DNA of 37,095 nt, from NCBI RefSeq assembly GCF_016429255.1, contig NZ_JAELUG010000068.1, forward strand, positions 1 through 37,095, read 5' to 3'. This DNA is from Rhizobium sp. ASV8. GTDB taxonomy: Bacteria > Pseudomonadota > Alphaproteobacteria > Rhizobiales > Rhizobiaceae. The notes under the pieces are model-generated. The model saw only the letters and a list, made by a program, of their open reading frames with translations, searched no databases and had not been told where the DNA came from. The position numbers and the translations under genes are program-made. Of this stretch, positions 29,452 through 37,095 are shown one piece after another; the stretch's first letter is position 1; each line of letters opens with the position of its first letter.

Positions 29452-30177
29452 ACGACCGCGTAGCCGTTGACTTGGACTTAACCACAAATACCTTGCACAC
29501 ACTTTGCCTAAGGAAGCGTCGCGCACCGGACAGCGATTGCGCGACTGGCGAACCCCCTTGGCGGCAGTCCTCCCGCATAGCGAACACTTCCGCGTACATG
29601 GGAACAGGCCCCAAAACGAGCGTCGCGCTTAGTCGAAACTCGACGCCACACTTTTAAATCGATTTTAAAAAATCAAGATTCTGAGCTAATCGATTTTAAT
29701 TTGTTCATTGAAAAATTCTTGTTGCTGCGCGAAGAAAATCGCTCCTAACTCCCTTGTGTTATTTTCCCCGCTGCAGGAAACGCGCAATGACAACTTCATT
29801 TCCGCTTACAGACAAACGCACCATTGATGAGCTGCTGAAGCATCTCAAGGCACATAAGCTATTCTGTCCTGGAAACTGCGCCATCACGGTCAGTCCACTC
29901 GCCGTGAAAGTATCGTCGTGTCTTTCATATGCCCTCAGCACCGCGCGGACGGCCTGGTAGGAGCAAGGCTGCTCGGTTGAAATCATTTGTTGCCACGAAT
30001 TGTACATTGGAGGCTTTGGCCTTCCACACAGTCATCTTCGAATATCCATCAAACGCGGCGACCATTTGAATTTTTCTGATCCGCGATTGTCGAAAAGGCG
30101 AGCCTCCGGTCGTCTACTGCGATGAGGACACCGGAGACAAATCCAAATGAAGTTGTATTTCAGCAGAAACCCCAATC
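29452..30177. other. Gene-poor stretch with an AT-rich duplicated 12-mer
   Basis: No convincing gene in about 725 bp. The 12-mer AATCGATTTTAA occurs at 29657-29668 and 29688-29699. The start-to-start spacing of 31 bp is close to three helical turns, and each copy contains the palindromic core ATCGAT. This AT-rich block (about 29650-29720) stands out from its surroundings and could be a promoter or binding platform. A 57-codon frame at 29787-29960 has AGGA upstream but no recognisable protein. Confidence 0.45.
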
Positions 30178-30269
30178 TGTGTATCGGCGCAGTGATTGGG
30201 GGCAGATCGGCGTTAAAAGGTGTTGATTTTCCAAAGATCGGCGGGGTCATTGCGCGACGCCGATTCACA
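30178..30269 (+). repeat. 92-bp inverted-end element, copy B
   Basis: Identical to copy C except for one base (TTAAAAGG instead of TTACAAGG). The ends are TGTGTATCGGCG and CGCCGATTCACA. A 7-base direct repeat CAATCTG occurs at 30173-30179 and 30268-30274. It shares TG and CA with the element ends, so the true target duplication could be 3 to 7 bp. This copy looks like a simple insertion, unlike copies A and C. Confidence 0.75.
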
Positions 30270-30394
30270 ATCTGGCCGACAGACCATCCCATCGATCAAT
30301 ATGGGTGATTGCAAGACGTGACAGCGACCTATGGTGCCCAAGATCATTTTTCGACTTGCATGCGCCAGCGTCGACCGGGAAATGATGCGCTTTG

Positions 30395-30835
30395 TCATCG
30401 TCCATCGATCTCCAGGACACGAACATAACTCTCGAGGAGCAGTGCCCTGTCCCGCGTCAGATCGCTTTCGGCATCGGCTTGCATTGGTGCGTACATGCTC
30501 CCTTGCGTGGTGGCAAACAGGCCTCCACGAGCCCGGGCCTCCATTTCCCGATACGCGATCCAACCGCGCTGAGCGGCCCGCAGGTCTTGCCCTGCCTGCG
30601 TCGGAAGCTCCTTCAGGAGCTTCGAATAAGCCACATTCATCCGCCTGTCGTACGACGCCAGTGCTTTCGTTTCACACGCTATTTGGTCACCGGTGGAACC
30701 ATTTTTCGGATCCTGCAGGCAAGAATCAAGGCTTTGCCCAGTTGGATCCTTCAAAGGTCCGGCGACTGCCGGCAGAAAGAGGCATTGGGACGACAAAAGG
30801 ATGATAAGGCACTTGATCGTATAATTCATGATCAT
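30395..30835 (-). CDS. Secreted LprI-type (DUF1311) protein
   Basis: A 146-residue exported protein: signal peptide at 1-25 (CLIILLSSQCLFLPAVA), then a single DUF1311/LprI N-terminal-type domain with CLQD (Cys39), ACETKALASYDRRMNVAYSKL (from 53, Cys54) and LRAAQRGWIAYREMEARAR (85-103). The two cysteines may form a disulfide. The family is named after the Mycobacterium lysozyme inhibitor LprI; most bacterial members are uncharacterised periplasmic proteins, so lysozyme inhibition here is only a possibility. Start codons at 30835 and 30829 are both possible, with GGA about 5 nt before the first. It is a lone gene between copy B and the flavoprotein gene. Between copy B and its stop (30270-30394) nothing is seen. 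Confidence 0.85.
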   Translation of the reverse strand: MIMNYTIKCLIILLSSQCLFLPAVAGPLKDPTGQSLDSCLQDPKNGSTGDQIACETKALASYDRRMNVAYSKLLKELPTQAGQDLRAAQRGWIAYREMEARARGGLFATTQGSMYAPMQADAESDLTRDRALLLESYVRVLEIDGR

Positions 30836-31009
30836 GCATCCGTGTTGGTTTCTTTAGGGCAACTCTTGAATGCCATTTCAGATCTCCAACTGAAATCATT
30901 TCCGTAGAGCTGAGGCCGAATGACGACAAACTGCTAGATTAGCGTGCTCACGAGTGTCAACTTGCCCGGCTTGAGCAATTGAGAGCTCCGTTGCAATGGG
31001 GGATGACAG

Positions 31010-32683
31010 ATGAACGCCACCGAAGTCAATGTGATCGTCGTCGGCGCAGGCCTTGCCGGTCTCGTAGCGACCTACGAGTTGGTGAAAGCCGGGCGGATGG
31101 TCCTGATCATCGACCAGGAAAACCGCAACAACCTCGGCGGCCAGGCATTTTGGTCGCTTGGCGGACTGTTCCTCGTCGACAGCCCTGAGCAACGGCTTAT
31201 GCGGATCAAGGACTCCTTCGAGCTGGCGCTGCAGGACTGGATGGGTTCGGCACAGTTCGACCGCGCCGAGGATTACTGGCCCCGCAAGTGGGCCGAGGCC
31301 TACATCCGGTTCGCGACCGGTGAGAAACGCAACTACCTGCATGACCTCGGATTACGGTTCCTCCCGACCGTCGGCTGGGCCGAGCGCGGCGATGGCAACG
31401 CACTCGGGCACGGCAATTCGGTGCCTCGATTCCACCTGACATGGGGAACGGGGCCGGAACTGGTGCGTATCTTCCGCGAGCCTGTGCTTGAGGGCGAGCA
31501 GCAGGGTCTGGTGCGCTTCGCGTTCCGCCACCAGGTGGATGAGCTGATCGTCGATCAAGGCGCCGTCGTCGGGGTGCGCGGCACGATTCTCGAGCCATGC
31601 GATGATCTCAAGCGCGGTCAGAAGTCGCCACGCACCGGTATCGGTTCCTTCGAGCATCGTGCCCGGACCGTCCTGTTGAGCACCGGCGGGATCGGCCATA
31701 ACCTTGACCTGATCCGCCGAAATTGGCCGACCGATCGACTGGGTAAGGCTCCCAATCACATGATCCCCGGCGTGCCGTCACATGTGGACGGGCGAATGCT
31801 CGAGATTGCCGAAACGGCGGGCGCCCACATCGTCAATCGCGACCGGATGTGGCACTATGTTGAGGGAATCCATAACTGGGATCCGATCTGGCCCGACCAC
31901 GCGATCCGGATCATTCCGGGACCATCCGCGGTGTGGCTCGACGCCAATGGCGAGCGTTTGGAAGCGCCGAACTTTCCCGGATTCAATACGCTCGGAACGC
32001 TCAGGCGGATCCTCTCCACCGGCTACGACTATTCGTGGTTCATTCTCAACCAGTCGATCATTGGCAAGGAATTCGTACTGTCGGGCTCTGAGCAGAATCC
32101 CGATATCACAAGCAAGGACATCATGCTCATGCTCCGTAGCCGGCTTTCGAGGGACGCACCCGAGCCGATCGAAGCATTCAAGCGCAGCGGCGTCGACTTC
32201 GTTGTGCGTGACAACCTGCAGGATCTTGTCGCCGGCATGAACGAGCTCGCCCGTGGGCCGAAGCTGGAATACGATCATGTCGAGCGCCAGTTGCAAGCAC
32301 GCGACCGGGAATGCGACAACAAATACAGCAAGGACGCTCAGCTCATGGCCATTGCGAATGCGCGGCGTTATCTAAGCGATCGGTTGCGCATCATCAAACC
32401 ACATCGGCTGCTTGATCTCAGGCACGGGCCGCTCATCGCCGTTCGTCTCAACATTCTCACGCGCAAGACGCTTGGCGGGATCGAAACTAACCTTCATTCG
32501 CAGGTGATGCGACCGGACGGCAACCCTTTCCCCGGGCTCTACGCCGCCGGCGAAGTTGCCGGGTTCGGTGGCGGCGGCGTACATGGCTACAACGCGCTTG
32601 AAGGCACATTCTTGGGGGGCTGCATTTTCTCCGGCCGCGCCGCTGGACGAGCGCTGGCCGGGCAATATGCGCACGCAAGATAG
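31010..32683 (+). CDS. FAD-binding dehydrogenase, KstD/fumarate-reductase-like flavoprotein family
   Basis: A 557-residue flavoprotein. The N-terminal Rossmann motif VIVVGAGLAGL (8-18) with the acidic Asp35 binds the ADP part of FAD, and the C-terminal FPGLYAAGEVAGFGGGGVHG and YNALEGTFLGGCIFSGRAAG close the FAD site, as in 3-ketosteroid delta1-dehydrogenases and fumarate reductase flavoproteins. It matches the family annotated simply as FAD-binding dehydrogenase in proteobacteria; the substrate is unknown and steroid use is not implied. There is no signal peptide, so it is likely cytoplasmic. The gene is complete, and no electron-transfer partner is next to it. Confidence 0.92.
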   Translation: MNATEVNVIVVGAGLAGLVATYELVKAGRMVLIIDQENRNNLGGQAFWSLGGLFLVDSPEQRLMRIKDSFELALQDWMGSAQFDRAEDYWPRKWAEAYIRFATGEKRNYLHDLGLRFLPTVGWAERGDGNALGHGNSVPRFHLTWGTGPELVRIFREPVLEGEQQGLVRFAFRHQVDELIVDQGAVVGVRGTILEPCDDLKRGQKSPRTGIGSFEHRARTVLLSTGGIGHNLDLIRRNWPTDRLGKAPNHMIPGVPSHVDGRMLEIAETAGAHIVNRDRMWHYVEGIHNWDPIWPDHAIRIIPGPSAVWLDANGERLEAPNFPGFNTLGTLRRILSTGYDYSWFILNQSIIGKEFVLSGSEQNPDITSKDIMLMLRSRLSRDAPEPIEAFKRSGVDFVVRDNLQDLVAGMNELARGPKLEYDHVERQLQARDRECDNKYSKDAQLMAIANARRYLSDRLRIIKPHRLLDLRHGPLIAVRLNILTRKTLGGIETNLHSQVMRPDGNPFPGLYAAGEVAGFGGGGVHGYNALEGTFLGGCIFSGRAAGRALAGQYAHAR

Positions 32684-32923
32684 GACGGAAGGCGACCACC
32701 GAGTCGATCGCTTGCCCTTACCAAGATACCTCAAGGCCGTGGTGGCACCTCTCGTCGGACAAGGGCCGTGTTTCAATTCCTGGCGACAAGCAAAAGACCG
32801 ACAGCCGGATTGACGACGAGATGGAAATTGCGACAAGGTGCGATTTCGTCGTCCTTCCCATCAAATCATCCGACAGCGGAAGAGGCATCGACCCGATCCC
32901 ATGGTGAGTGAGACATAATAGGC

Positions 32924-33301
32924 ATGCCCAAGATTTCCGATATGACCAAGCACCGTGGTTTCCCATCCGGCATGCCGGGAACGGGCGTTCAGTTCACCAT
33001 TCGCCGCGCCAATCACAAGGCCGTCACTCCGATCAAGATCCTACCCCGTCGCGCCCGGCCAGGCACGGCCGAACATCGGATCGACGCGGCATTCCTGCAT
33101 GCCCTCTGGCACTATTTCGGCCCCGGCCCTTTCGAGCGTGGCAATTTGGATGCCGCTCGCTTGAACCTGCTCTTTGGGCGTGAGGTGCTGCCGGCAGACA
33201 AGGATTTCGATCCTCTCTCCTATGAAGCGATGCTGATCATCAACGAAAAGGTGGCGCGGGAAAGTTTTCCGGAAGCGTTCGACGATGTCATGGAAGTCTA
33301 G
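32924..33301 (+). CDS. Hypothetical protein (125 aa)
   Basis: A 125-residue soluble protein with no signal peptide or membrane segment. The start is basic (KHRGFPSGMPGTGVQFTIRR, KILPRRARPG), followed by an acidic, helical second half (AFLHALWHYFGPGPFERGNL, NEKVARESFPEAFDDVMEV). I recognise no family. It lies 240 bp after the flavoprotein gene on the same strand and next to the IS remnants. The ribosome site before the ATG is poor, and a later start (Met7) is possible. Coding is likely because the frame has balanced composition and the competing antisense frame has none of the features of a folded protein. Confidence 0.55.
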   Translation: MPKISDMTKHRGFPSGMPGTGVQFTIRRANHKAVTPIKILPRRARPGTAEHRIDAAFLHALWHYFGPGPFERGNLDAARLNLLFGREVLPADKDFDPLSYEAMLIINEKVARESFPEAFDDVMEV

Positions 33302-33576
33302 CACCGTATTGGGGCAATCGCGTGAAAAATTGGCCCAGCTGTACTTTCCGAATGGGCCACACCATTCGTTGCTATCGCATCATCGATTGACAAAACTCGC
33401 TCCGCGAACTCAGGGCGGACACGGCTGTCCATGATCGGCTGGGAGTTGGTATTTGCAAACAGTCTATCCCGCCCCTGGCCGGCGCCATCCTTGCGCATGG
33501 CTGAACCCGGATCAGCCCGATGAGGTCAGGGTATTGCCAAGTTGTTTGAGTTTGGTGTTGCGGGTATCGAGGTGCC

Positions 33577-33812
33577 ATGAAATTACCGAGCGCCTTTCCC
33601 CGTCTGAAGGGGTTTCGCTTTCCGCGTGACATTGTTGCCTATGCGGTGTGGGCCTATCACCGATTTGCCCTAAGCGCGGCGGATGTGGAAGACCTGCTTG
33701 CCGAGCGCGGAGTGATCGTCAGCCGTGAAACCGTTCGCCTCTGGATCAATCGCTTTGGCCGCCATTTGCTAGCTGCATTCGTAGGGACCGGCCCAAGCCA
33801 AACGACAAGCGG
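33577..33812 (+). pseudogene. IS6-family transposase remnant, frameshifted and truncated
   Basis: The frame opens with KLPSAFPRLKGFRFPRDIVA, then YAVWAYHRFALSAADVEDLL and AERGVIVSRETVRLWINRFG, the N-terminal DNA-binding part of IS6-family (IS26-like) transposases common in rhizobia. After the Gly-Arg-His near 33765 a single missing T shifts the frame; the expected continuation IRRDRPKPNDK is readable from 33777 to about 33809. All sequence for the DDE catalytic domain is then absent, and the next 160 bases are unrelated. The element is dead. Its left end should lie within about 60 bp upstream of the ATG, but no matching right end was seen. Confidence 0.75.
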
Positions 33813-33974
33813 AACTGCGATCGCGGCCCCACGCCAGGCGATCCATTCCACCGAATGTTGTTCATTGAACACCGAAGCGATCGGCAGGCATGCTGGGCCA
33901 GCCGATTACCCGGTTCATACAAGTGAAGGAGACGCTAGGTGGATTCTTGGCCGTGTACGGCGTGAGACTCTAGA

Positions 33975-34066
33975 TGTGTATCGGCGCAGTGATTGGGGGC
34001 AGATCGGCGTTACAAGGTGTTGATTTTCCAAAGATCGGCGGGGTCATTGCGCGACGCCGATTCACA
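33975..34066 (+). repeat. 92-bp inverted-end element, copy C
   Basis: Same sequence and orientation as copies A and B, with ends TGTGTATCGGCG and CGCCGATTCACA. It joins the debris after the IS6 remnant to a transposase tail starting at 34067, and has no flanking target duplication. As with copy A, it marks a join between unrelated fragments. Confidence 0.75.
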
Positions 34067-34238
34067 GCCGATATCTAGCTCGCCGGCCGAAAGTGCAGCC
34101 AACAGCCTCGTCAATGCCCGCATAAACAAGAAACCTCAGATGCTCTGGTCGCCGATTGGCGCTAATCGGGTCTTGCAGGTCCGAGCCGCCGTCGTGGACG
34201 GTCGTCTCAAGCAGGCAAAGCTCAGTCTTGCAGCGTAA
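34067..34238 (+). pseudogene. ISKra4-like transposase, C-terminal tail only
   Basis: Right after copy C an in-frame segment reads SPAESAANSLVNARINKKPQ, then MLWSPIGANRVLQVRAAVVD, then GRLKQAKLSLAA and a stop at 34236-34238. The pattern (nSLVNxRxxKKxQMxWSPxGAxxxLQxRaaVlDG) matches the C-terminal end of ISKra4-type transposases. The remaining several hundred residues are missing; the open frame runs backwards only into the 92-bp element. It is a remnant cut at the element boundary. Confidence 0.6.
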
Positions 34239-34651
34239 CCCTCATCTCCTTTCCACTCCTAAGCGAAATAAGCACATGGAGGTCGATAATTTTCGAGTGA
34301 CTTTCCAACGAGTTAGAAATCAAGGTATCCAAAGCGTGACACATGCCCGAAGCCATACGCTTCGGATGCATCGTTGTGGGACACTAGCTCGTTTGTTTTC
34401 CAAATGTAAGCTCGTCTGGAGCGCTCCCTCTGGCCTTTTCAACCAGGTACACCAAACCAAGAAGTCTCTGGGAAGGAAGGCTTTGGATATAAACGAAGTG
34501 CAAAATCCTGATAACGATATGCAAATCCACCATACTTCCGATGAACCTGAATCATCCCGAGATTTGTCGACGGCTTCTTTCTTGTCCGAAGCTACACCAA
34601 CAACAGAGCGGCGCGACAGGTTTTCACCGACGCGCCGCATGATCCGATGCG
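34239..34651. other. Stretch without a recognisable gene
   Basis: About 410 bp between the transposase tail and the end of the epoxide hydrolase gene. Open frames cross it on both strands but show no family resemblance or ribosome site. No terminator hairpin with a T-run was found. Confidence 0.5.
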
Positions 34652-35989
34652 TCAGCGAGCAGGCTTGAAGGCAACACGCAGCTCTTCGGCAAACAGCTGG
34701 GGCTGTTCCCAGGCCGCAAAATGTCCGCCCTTGGCGACCCGATGGTAGTAGTTGAGCGTCGGGTAGGCCTGCTTGCTCCAGCTTTCGGGCGCCTGGTAGA
34801 TCTCTTTCGGAAAGACGGAGATACCGACCGGAACCTTGATGTCCATCGTCTTCTGCGCTTCGGCGCTGAAATTGTTGTTGTTGTTTTCCCAATAGAAGCG
34901 CGATGAGGATGCACTGCTGTTCGTCAGCCAGTAAAGCGTGATGTCGTTGAGCATCTCGTCCCGGGACAGGACGCGCTCTGGAACACCGTCGCTGTCGCTC
35001 CACTGGGCAAACTTTTCGTACATCCAGGCAGCTAGGCCGGCCGGCGAATCCGACAGCGAATAGCCGATCGTCTGTGGTCGCGTCACCATCAGCGCGCCAT
35101 AGGCGGCGTTTCGCCCAAAGAATGTGCTCAGAGACTGGAAGGCCTCACGCTCCTCGGGAGCCAGGCTCGCTGGGGCGGAGTCGCCGCTGTTGATTGGCTT
35201 GACCAGGTTGCCGGGGATGGTGGCCGGCATATTGAGGTGAATGGCGAGTAGGCCCTTGGGCGCCAGGCGTCCCAGCGCATCGGAAATGACCGAGCCGTGG
35301 TCGCCACCCTGGGAGACGTAGTGGTCATAGCCGAGCCGCTTCATCAGGACATCCCAGGCTCCCGCCGTGCGCTCCGGCCCCCAGCCGAGCTCGGTCGGTT
35401 TTCCCGAGAAGCCATAGCCGGGGATCGAAGGGATGACGACGTCAAATGCGTCCTCGGCACGGCCGCCGTAAGCCTCGGGATCGGTGAGAGGGCCGATCGC
35501 CTTCAGGAATTCGAATGTCGAGCCCGGCCAGCCATGGGTGAGGATAAGCGGCAGCGCATTGGGGTGTTTCGAGCGGACGTGAATGAACTGGATATCGACG
35601 CCGTCGATCGTGGTGATGAATTCGGGCAGGGCATTCAACTGCGCTTCGGCCTTGCGCCAATCGTAATCGGTCCCCCAATATCGTACCAAATCCTGAACCT
35701 GCGCCAATTGAATGCCCTGCGATTGATCGCCAACCGTTTCCTTGTCGGGCCAGCGTGTCTCGGCGATACGTCGGCGCAAATCGTCGAGCTGCGACTGTGG
35801 AACATGCACTTCAAAGGGACGGATCGTCTCATCGACCTTCGGCGCGCCCGCCGAAGCGATCGTTACGGCATCGGCAGCGCTCGCGGTCTGAAGATACCCA
35901 GCCGGAGCGAGCATAATCGCGCCGATCGTAAGGAAGACGAGTGAACCTGCGTGATGTACGGACGGCAATATCTTTGCATTTCTAGTCAT
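34652..35989 (-). CDS. Exported epoxide hydrolase family protein (445 aa)
   Basis: An alpha/beta hydrolase with an N-terminal epoxide-hydrolase domain (about 55-165; IRPFEVHVPQSQLDDLRRRI, TRWPDKE). Catalytic landmarks: HGWPGS (152-157) as oxyanion turn, QGGDHGS with nucleophile Asp230, FPKEI with Glu396 as candidate acid, and GGHFAAWEQP with His423. An Asp nucleophile fits epoxide hydrolases, which open epoxides to diols; the substrate is unknown. ATG at 35989 was chosen because GGAG lies 6 nt upstream and an N-terminal export signal follows (hydrophobic 15-38, ending ASA/A). A frame from 36013 would add eight residues. Export to the periplasm is unusual for the family in general but common in rhizobial paralogues. 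It stands alone in its transcription unit. Confidence 0.9.
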   Translation of the reverse strand: MTRNAKILPSVHHAGSLVFLTIGAIMLAPAGYLQTASAADAVTIASAGAPKVDETIRPFEVHVPQSQLDDLRRRIAETRWPDKETVGDQSQGIQLAQVQDLVRYWGTDYDWRKAEAQLNALPEFITTIDGVDIQFIHVRSKHPNALPLILTHGWPGSTFEFLKAIGPLTDPEAYGGRAEDAFDVVIPSIPGYGFSGKPTELGWGPERTAGAWDVLMKRLGYDHYVSQGGDHGSVISDALGRLAPKGLLAIHLNMPATIPGNLVKPINSGDSAPASLAPEEREAFQSLSTFFGRNAAYGALMVTRPQTIGYSLSDSPAGLAAWMYEKFAQWSDSDGVPERVLSRDEMLNDITLYWLTNSSASSSRFYWENNNNNFSAEAQKTMDIKVPVGISVFPKEIYQAPESWSKQAYPTLNYYHRVAKGGHFAAWEQPQLFAEELRVAFKPAR

Positions 35990-36231
35990 GGAAAACTCCG
36001 TTGTTCCTGCCAATGCGGCGACAAACGAAGACTAGAAATCCAATGTATCGGAGATGTTTGGGAAACCGGCGAAATTGTATCGAAACGTAGGGATCAAGAA
36101 CGAGAGACAGCACCATTCTATCGCTGACCAACTCAGACTACATGAAAATCTTGACATCACGTCGTCTGACAAAGACGAACGTGTGTGTTGTTTCCGCAGT
36201 CTCAATTAGCGCAATCTGTGTTTCGTCACGC

Positions 36232-36597
36232 TCACGCCCCTCGCTTCTCGGAAAGATAACGCTCGAGGTAGCCTTCAAAACGCTTGTCAAGCAGATTGCC
36301 GGACAGCCGGTAAGGAGGAGCGTACGAATAATCAAACTTATAGCGCCCGTCATGCTCTATCGCCACGTCGCAGAAAGTCCAGTACGCGCCACCTTTCACA
36401 TGCATGTCTTGTTTGATGTGCTCCAGGTAGGTCTGCGCCTCATCGGACAAGCGGAAGTCAACTCTCTCCCACTGGCCCCCTGTTCGGCGTACAATTGAAA
36501 ATGCGATTGTGCTGGTCGTTTCATCCGGCGTATGGGTCAGGGATTCGTAATTCACAACGATCCGGTCCCAGGTACATCCTATTTCCAAGTGCAACAT
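36232..36597 (-). CDS. YezG/DUF600-like orphan candidate immunity protein
   Basis: A 121-residue cytoplasmic protein. The order LEIGCTWDRIVVNYES (4-19), WERVDFRLSDEAQTYLEHIK, AYWTFCDVAIEHDGRYKFDY and a closing YLERYL resembles the YezG/DUF600 family, which neutralises toxins of the YeeF/LXG and other polymorphic systems. No toxin gene adjoins it. The reading frame continues open upstream of the ATG as GELIEITG, which fits the family's N-terminal helix, but has no clear start before a TAA. The gene may therefore be 5'-truncated or frameshifted, and function is uncertain. It is the second immunity-type gene in the window, and its partner could be the incomplete exoproteins or something lost. 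Confidence 0.55.
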   Translation of the reverse strand: MLHLEIGCTWDRIVVNYESLTHTPDETTSTIAFSIVRRTGGQWERVDFRLSDEAQTYLEHIKQDMHVKGGAYWTFCDVAIEHDGRYKFDYSYAPPYRLSGNLLDKRFEGYLERYLSEKRGA

Positions 36598-37015
36598 GCC
36601 AGTGATTTCAATAAGCTCTCCGTTGGCAGCGCCGCCTGCCCCTGCAATGGCGCATCCATTTCTCGTGCGATCCGCCGGCTCCCGTTAATGCAGCCACTCG
36701 GTTGCAGTATACGGCCTGGGGAAAAATTTAGGCTTTTCAGCGTCGATATAGATTTCATGTCATCAGCCGCTCTTCTTAAAGCTCATCAGATCGGGGAAAT
36801 TTAGCCTTTAGAATAGTTGCACATTTGTAGCTTTACCGACGGTGAAGTTGAGGTATGATGCGGCGGTATTCAGGGGGGCGTACATTTCCTGTATTGAATT
36901 AGCACCTTCCAGCCTACGCATTTGATCTTCAAGTTACATCCATCTCGCAAGCAACGTCGGCGCATGCCGGTTTGCTCGTTGTGGCTGAGAGCCAGTTTCG
37001 ACTATGGGGAAGACA
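36598..37015. other. Intergenic stretch before the right-edge gene
   Basis: About 420 bp with no convincing gene on either strand. It should contain the plus-strand promoter of the gene starting at 37016 and the minus-strand start region of the candidate immunity gene. No clear promoter or repeat was found. Confidence 0.45.
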
Positions 37016-37095
37016 ATGAGATATCATGGTATGGCGCTGAAACTGGCCGTGGTATGCGGCCTGTCCGTCTTTGCGGCTCACCCTATCGGAGCCGA
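37016..37095 (+). CDS. Exported protein, signal peptide only (runs off the right edge)
   Basis: ATG at 37016 follows GGGGAA with about 5 nt spacing, a good ribosome site. The 26 visible codons begin MRYHGMALKLAVVCGLSVFA and end AHPIGA, a standard signal peptide with cleavage expected near the edge. Nothing of the mature protein is visible, so no function can be given. Confidence 0.65.
   Translation, partial: MRYHGMALKLAVVCGLSVFAAHPIGA

Noticed and set aside
29787..29960. 57-codon frame with AGGA upstream
   Set aside because: No recognisable domain, competing antisense frame of similar length, and gene-poor surroundings; kept only as a note.
34320..35003. 227-codon minus-strand frame overlapping the epoxide hydrolase gene end
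   Set aside because: It is the hydrolase gene read in the wrong frame, extended into non-coding sequence.

Overview
The window looks like an accessory region of an alphaproteobacterium of the rhizobial type (Rhizobium/Agrobacterium/Mesorhizobium-like). This rests on gene content: an invasion-associated locus B protein, two LysR-type regulators each divergent from a small metabolic gene, and decayed insertion-sequence remnants. The genus is an inference. No tRNA, rRNA or CRISPR array was seen.

Bases 1-22417 are a two-partner secretion / contact-dependent inhibition (CDI) type locus, all on the minus strand. In transcription order it holds an IalB-family periplasmic protein, a TpsB outer-membrane transporter, a small lipoprotein, a giant CdiA/FHA-like exoprotein of about 5956 residues, an 81-residue candidate immunity protein whose ATG overlaps the exoprotein stop as ATGA, and possibly a 35-residue single-pass membrane peptide. 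The exoprotein carries a TPS secretion domain, about 34 imperfect ~94-residue repeats in alternating A/B order, eleven uninterrupted 13-residue repeats, FHA-2 type repeats, a pretoxin segment with NYNYLN in place of the usual VENN, and a C-terminal ~122-residue candidate toxin. Further left, the window cuts through the first 163 codons of a second TpsA-type exoprotein with its own signal peptide.

Bases 22840-29451 hold a small alpha/beta hydrolase, a LysR/RidA-family divergent pair, a scar (LysR fragment, 92-bp element, Sel1-repeat fragment), a secreted protein of unknown function, and an SDR/LysR divergent pair. Both divergent intergenic regions contain a clear palindrome that could be a regulator site.

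Bases 29452-34651 are a patchwork: a LprI-type (DUF1311) secreted protein, a KstD-like flavoprotein dehydrogenase, a hypothetical protein, fragments of IS6-like and ISKra4-like transposases, and two more copies of the 92-bp element. That element has inverted ends (TGTGTATCGGCG / TGTGAATCGGCG) and resembles a non-autonomous, IS21-like element. Two of its three copies sit exactly where unrelated gene fragments meet.

Bases 34652-37095 carry an exported epoxide hydrolase family protein, a YezG/DUF600-like orphan candidate immunity gene, and the first 26 codons of an exported protein that runs off the right edge.
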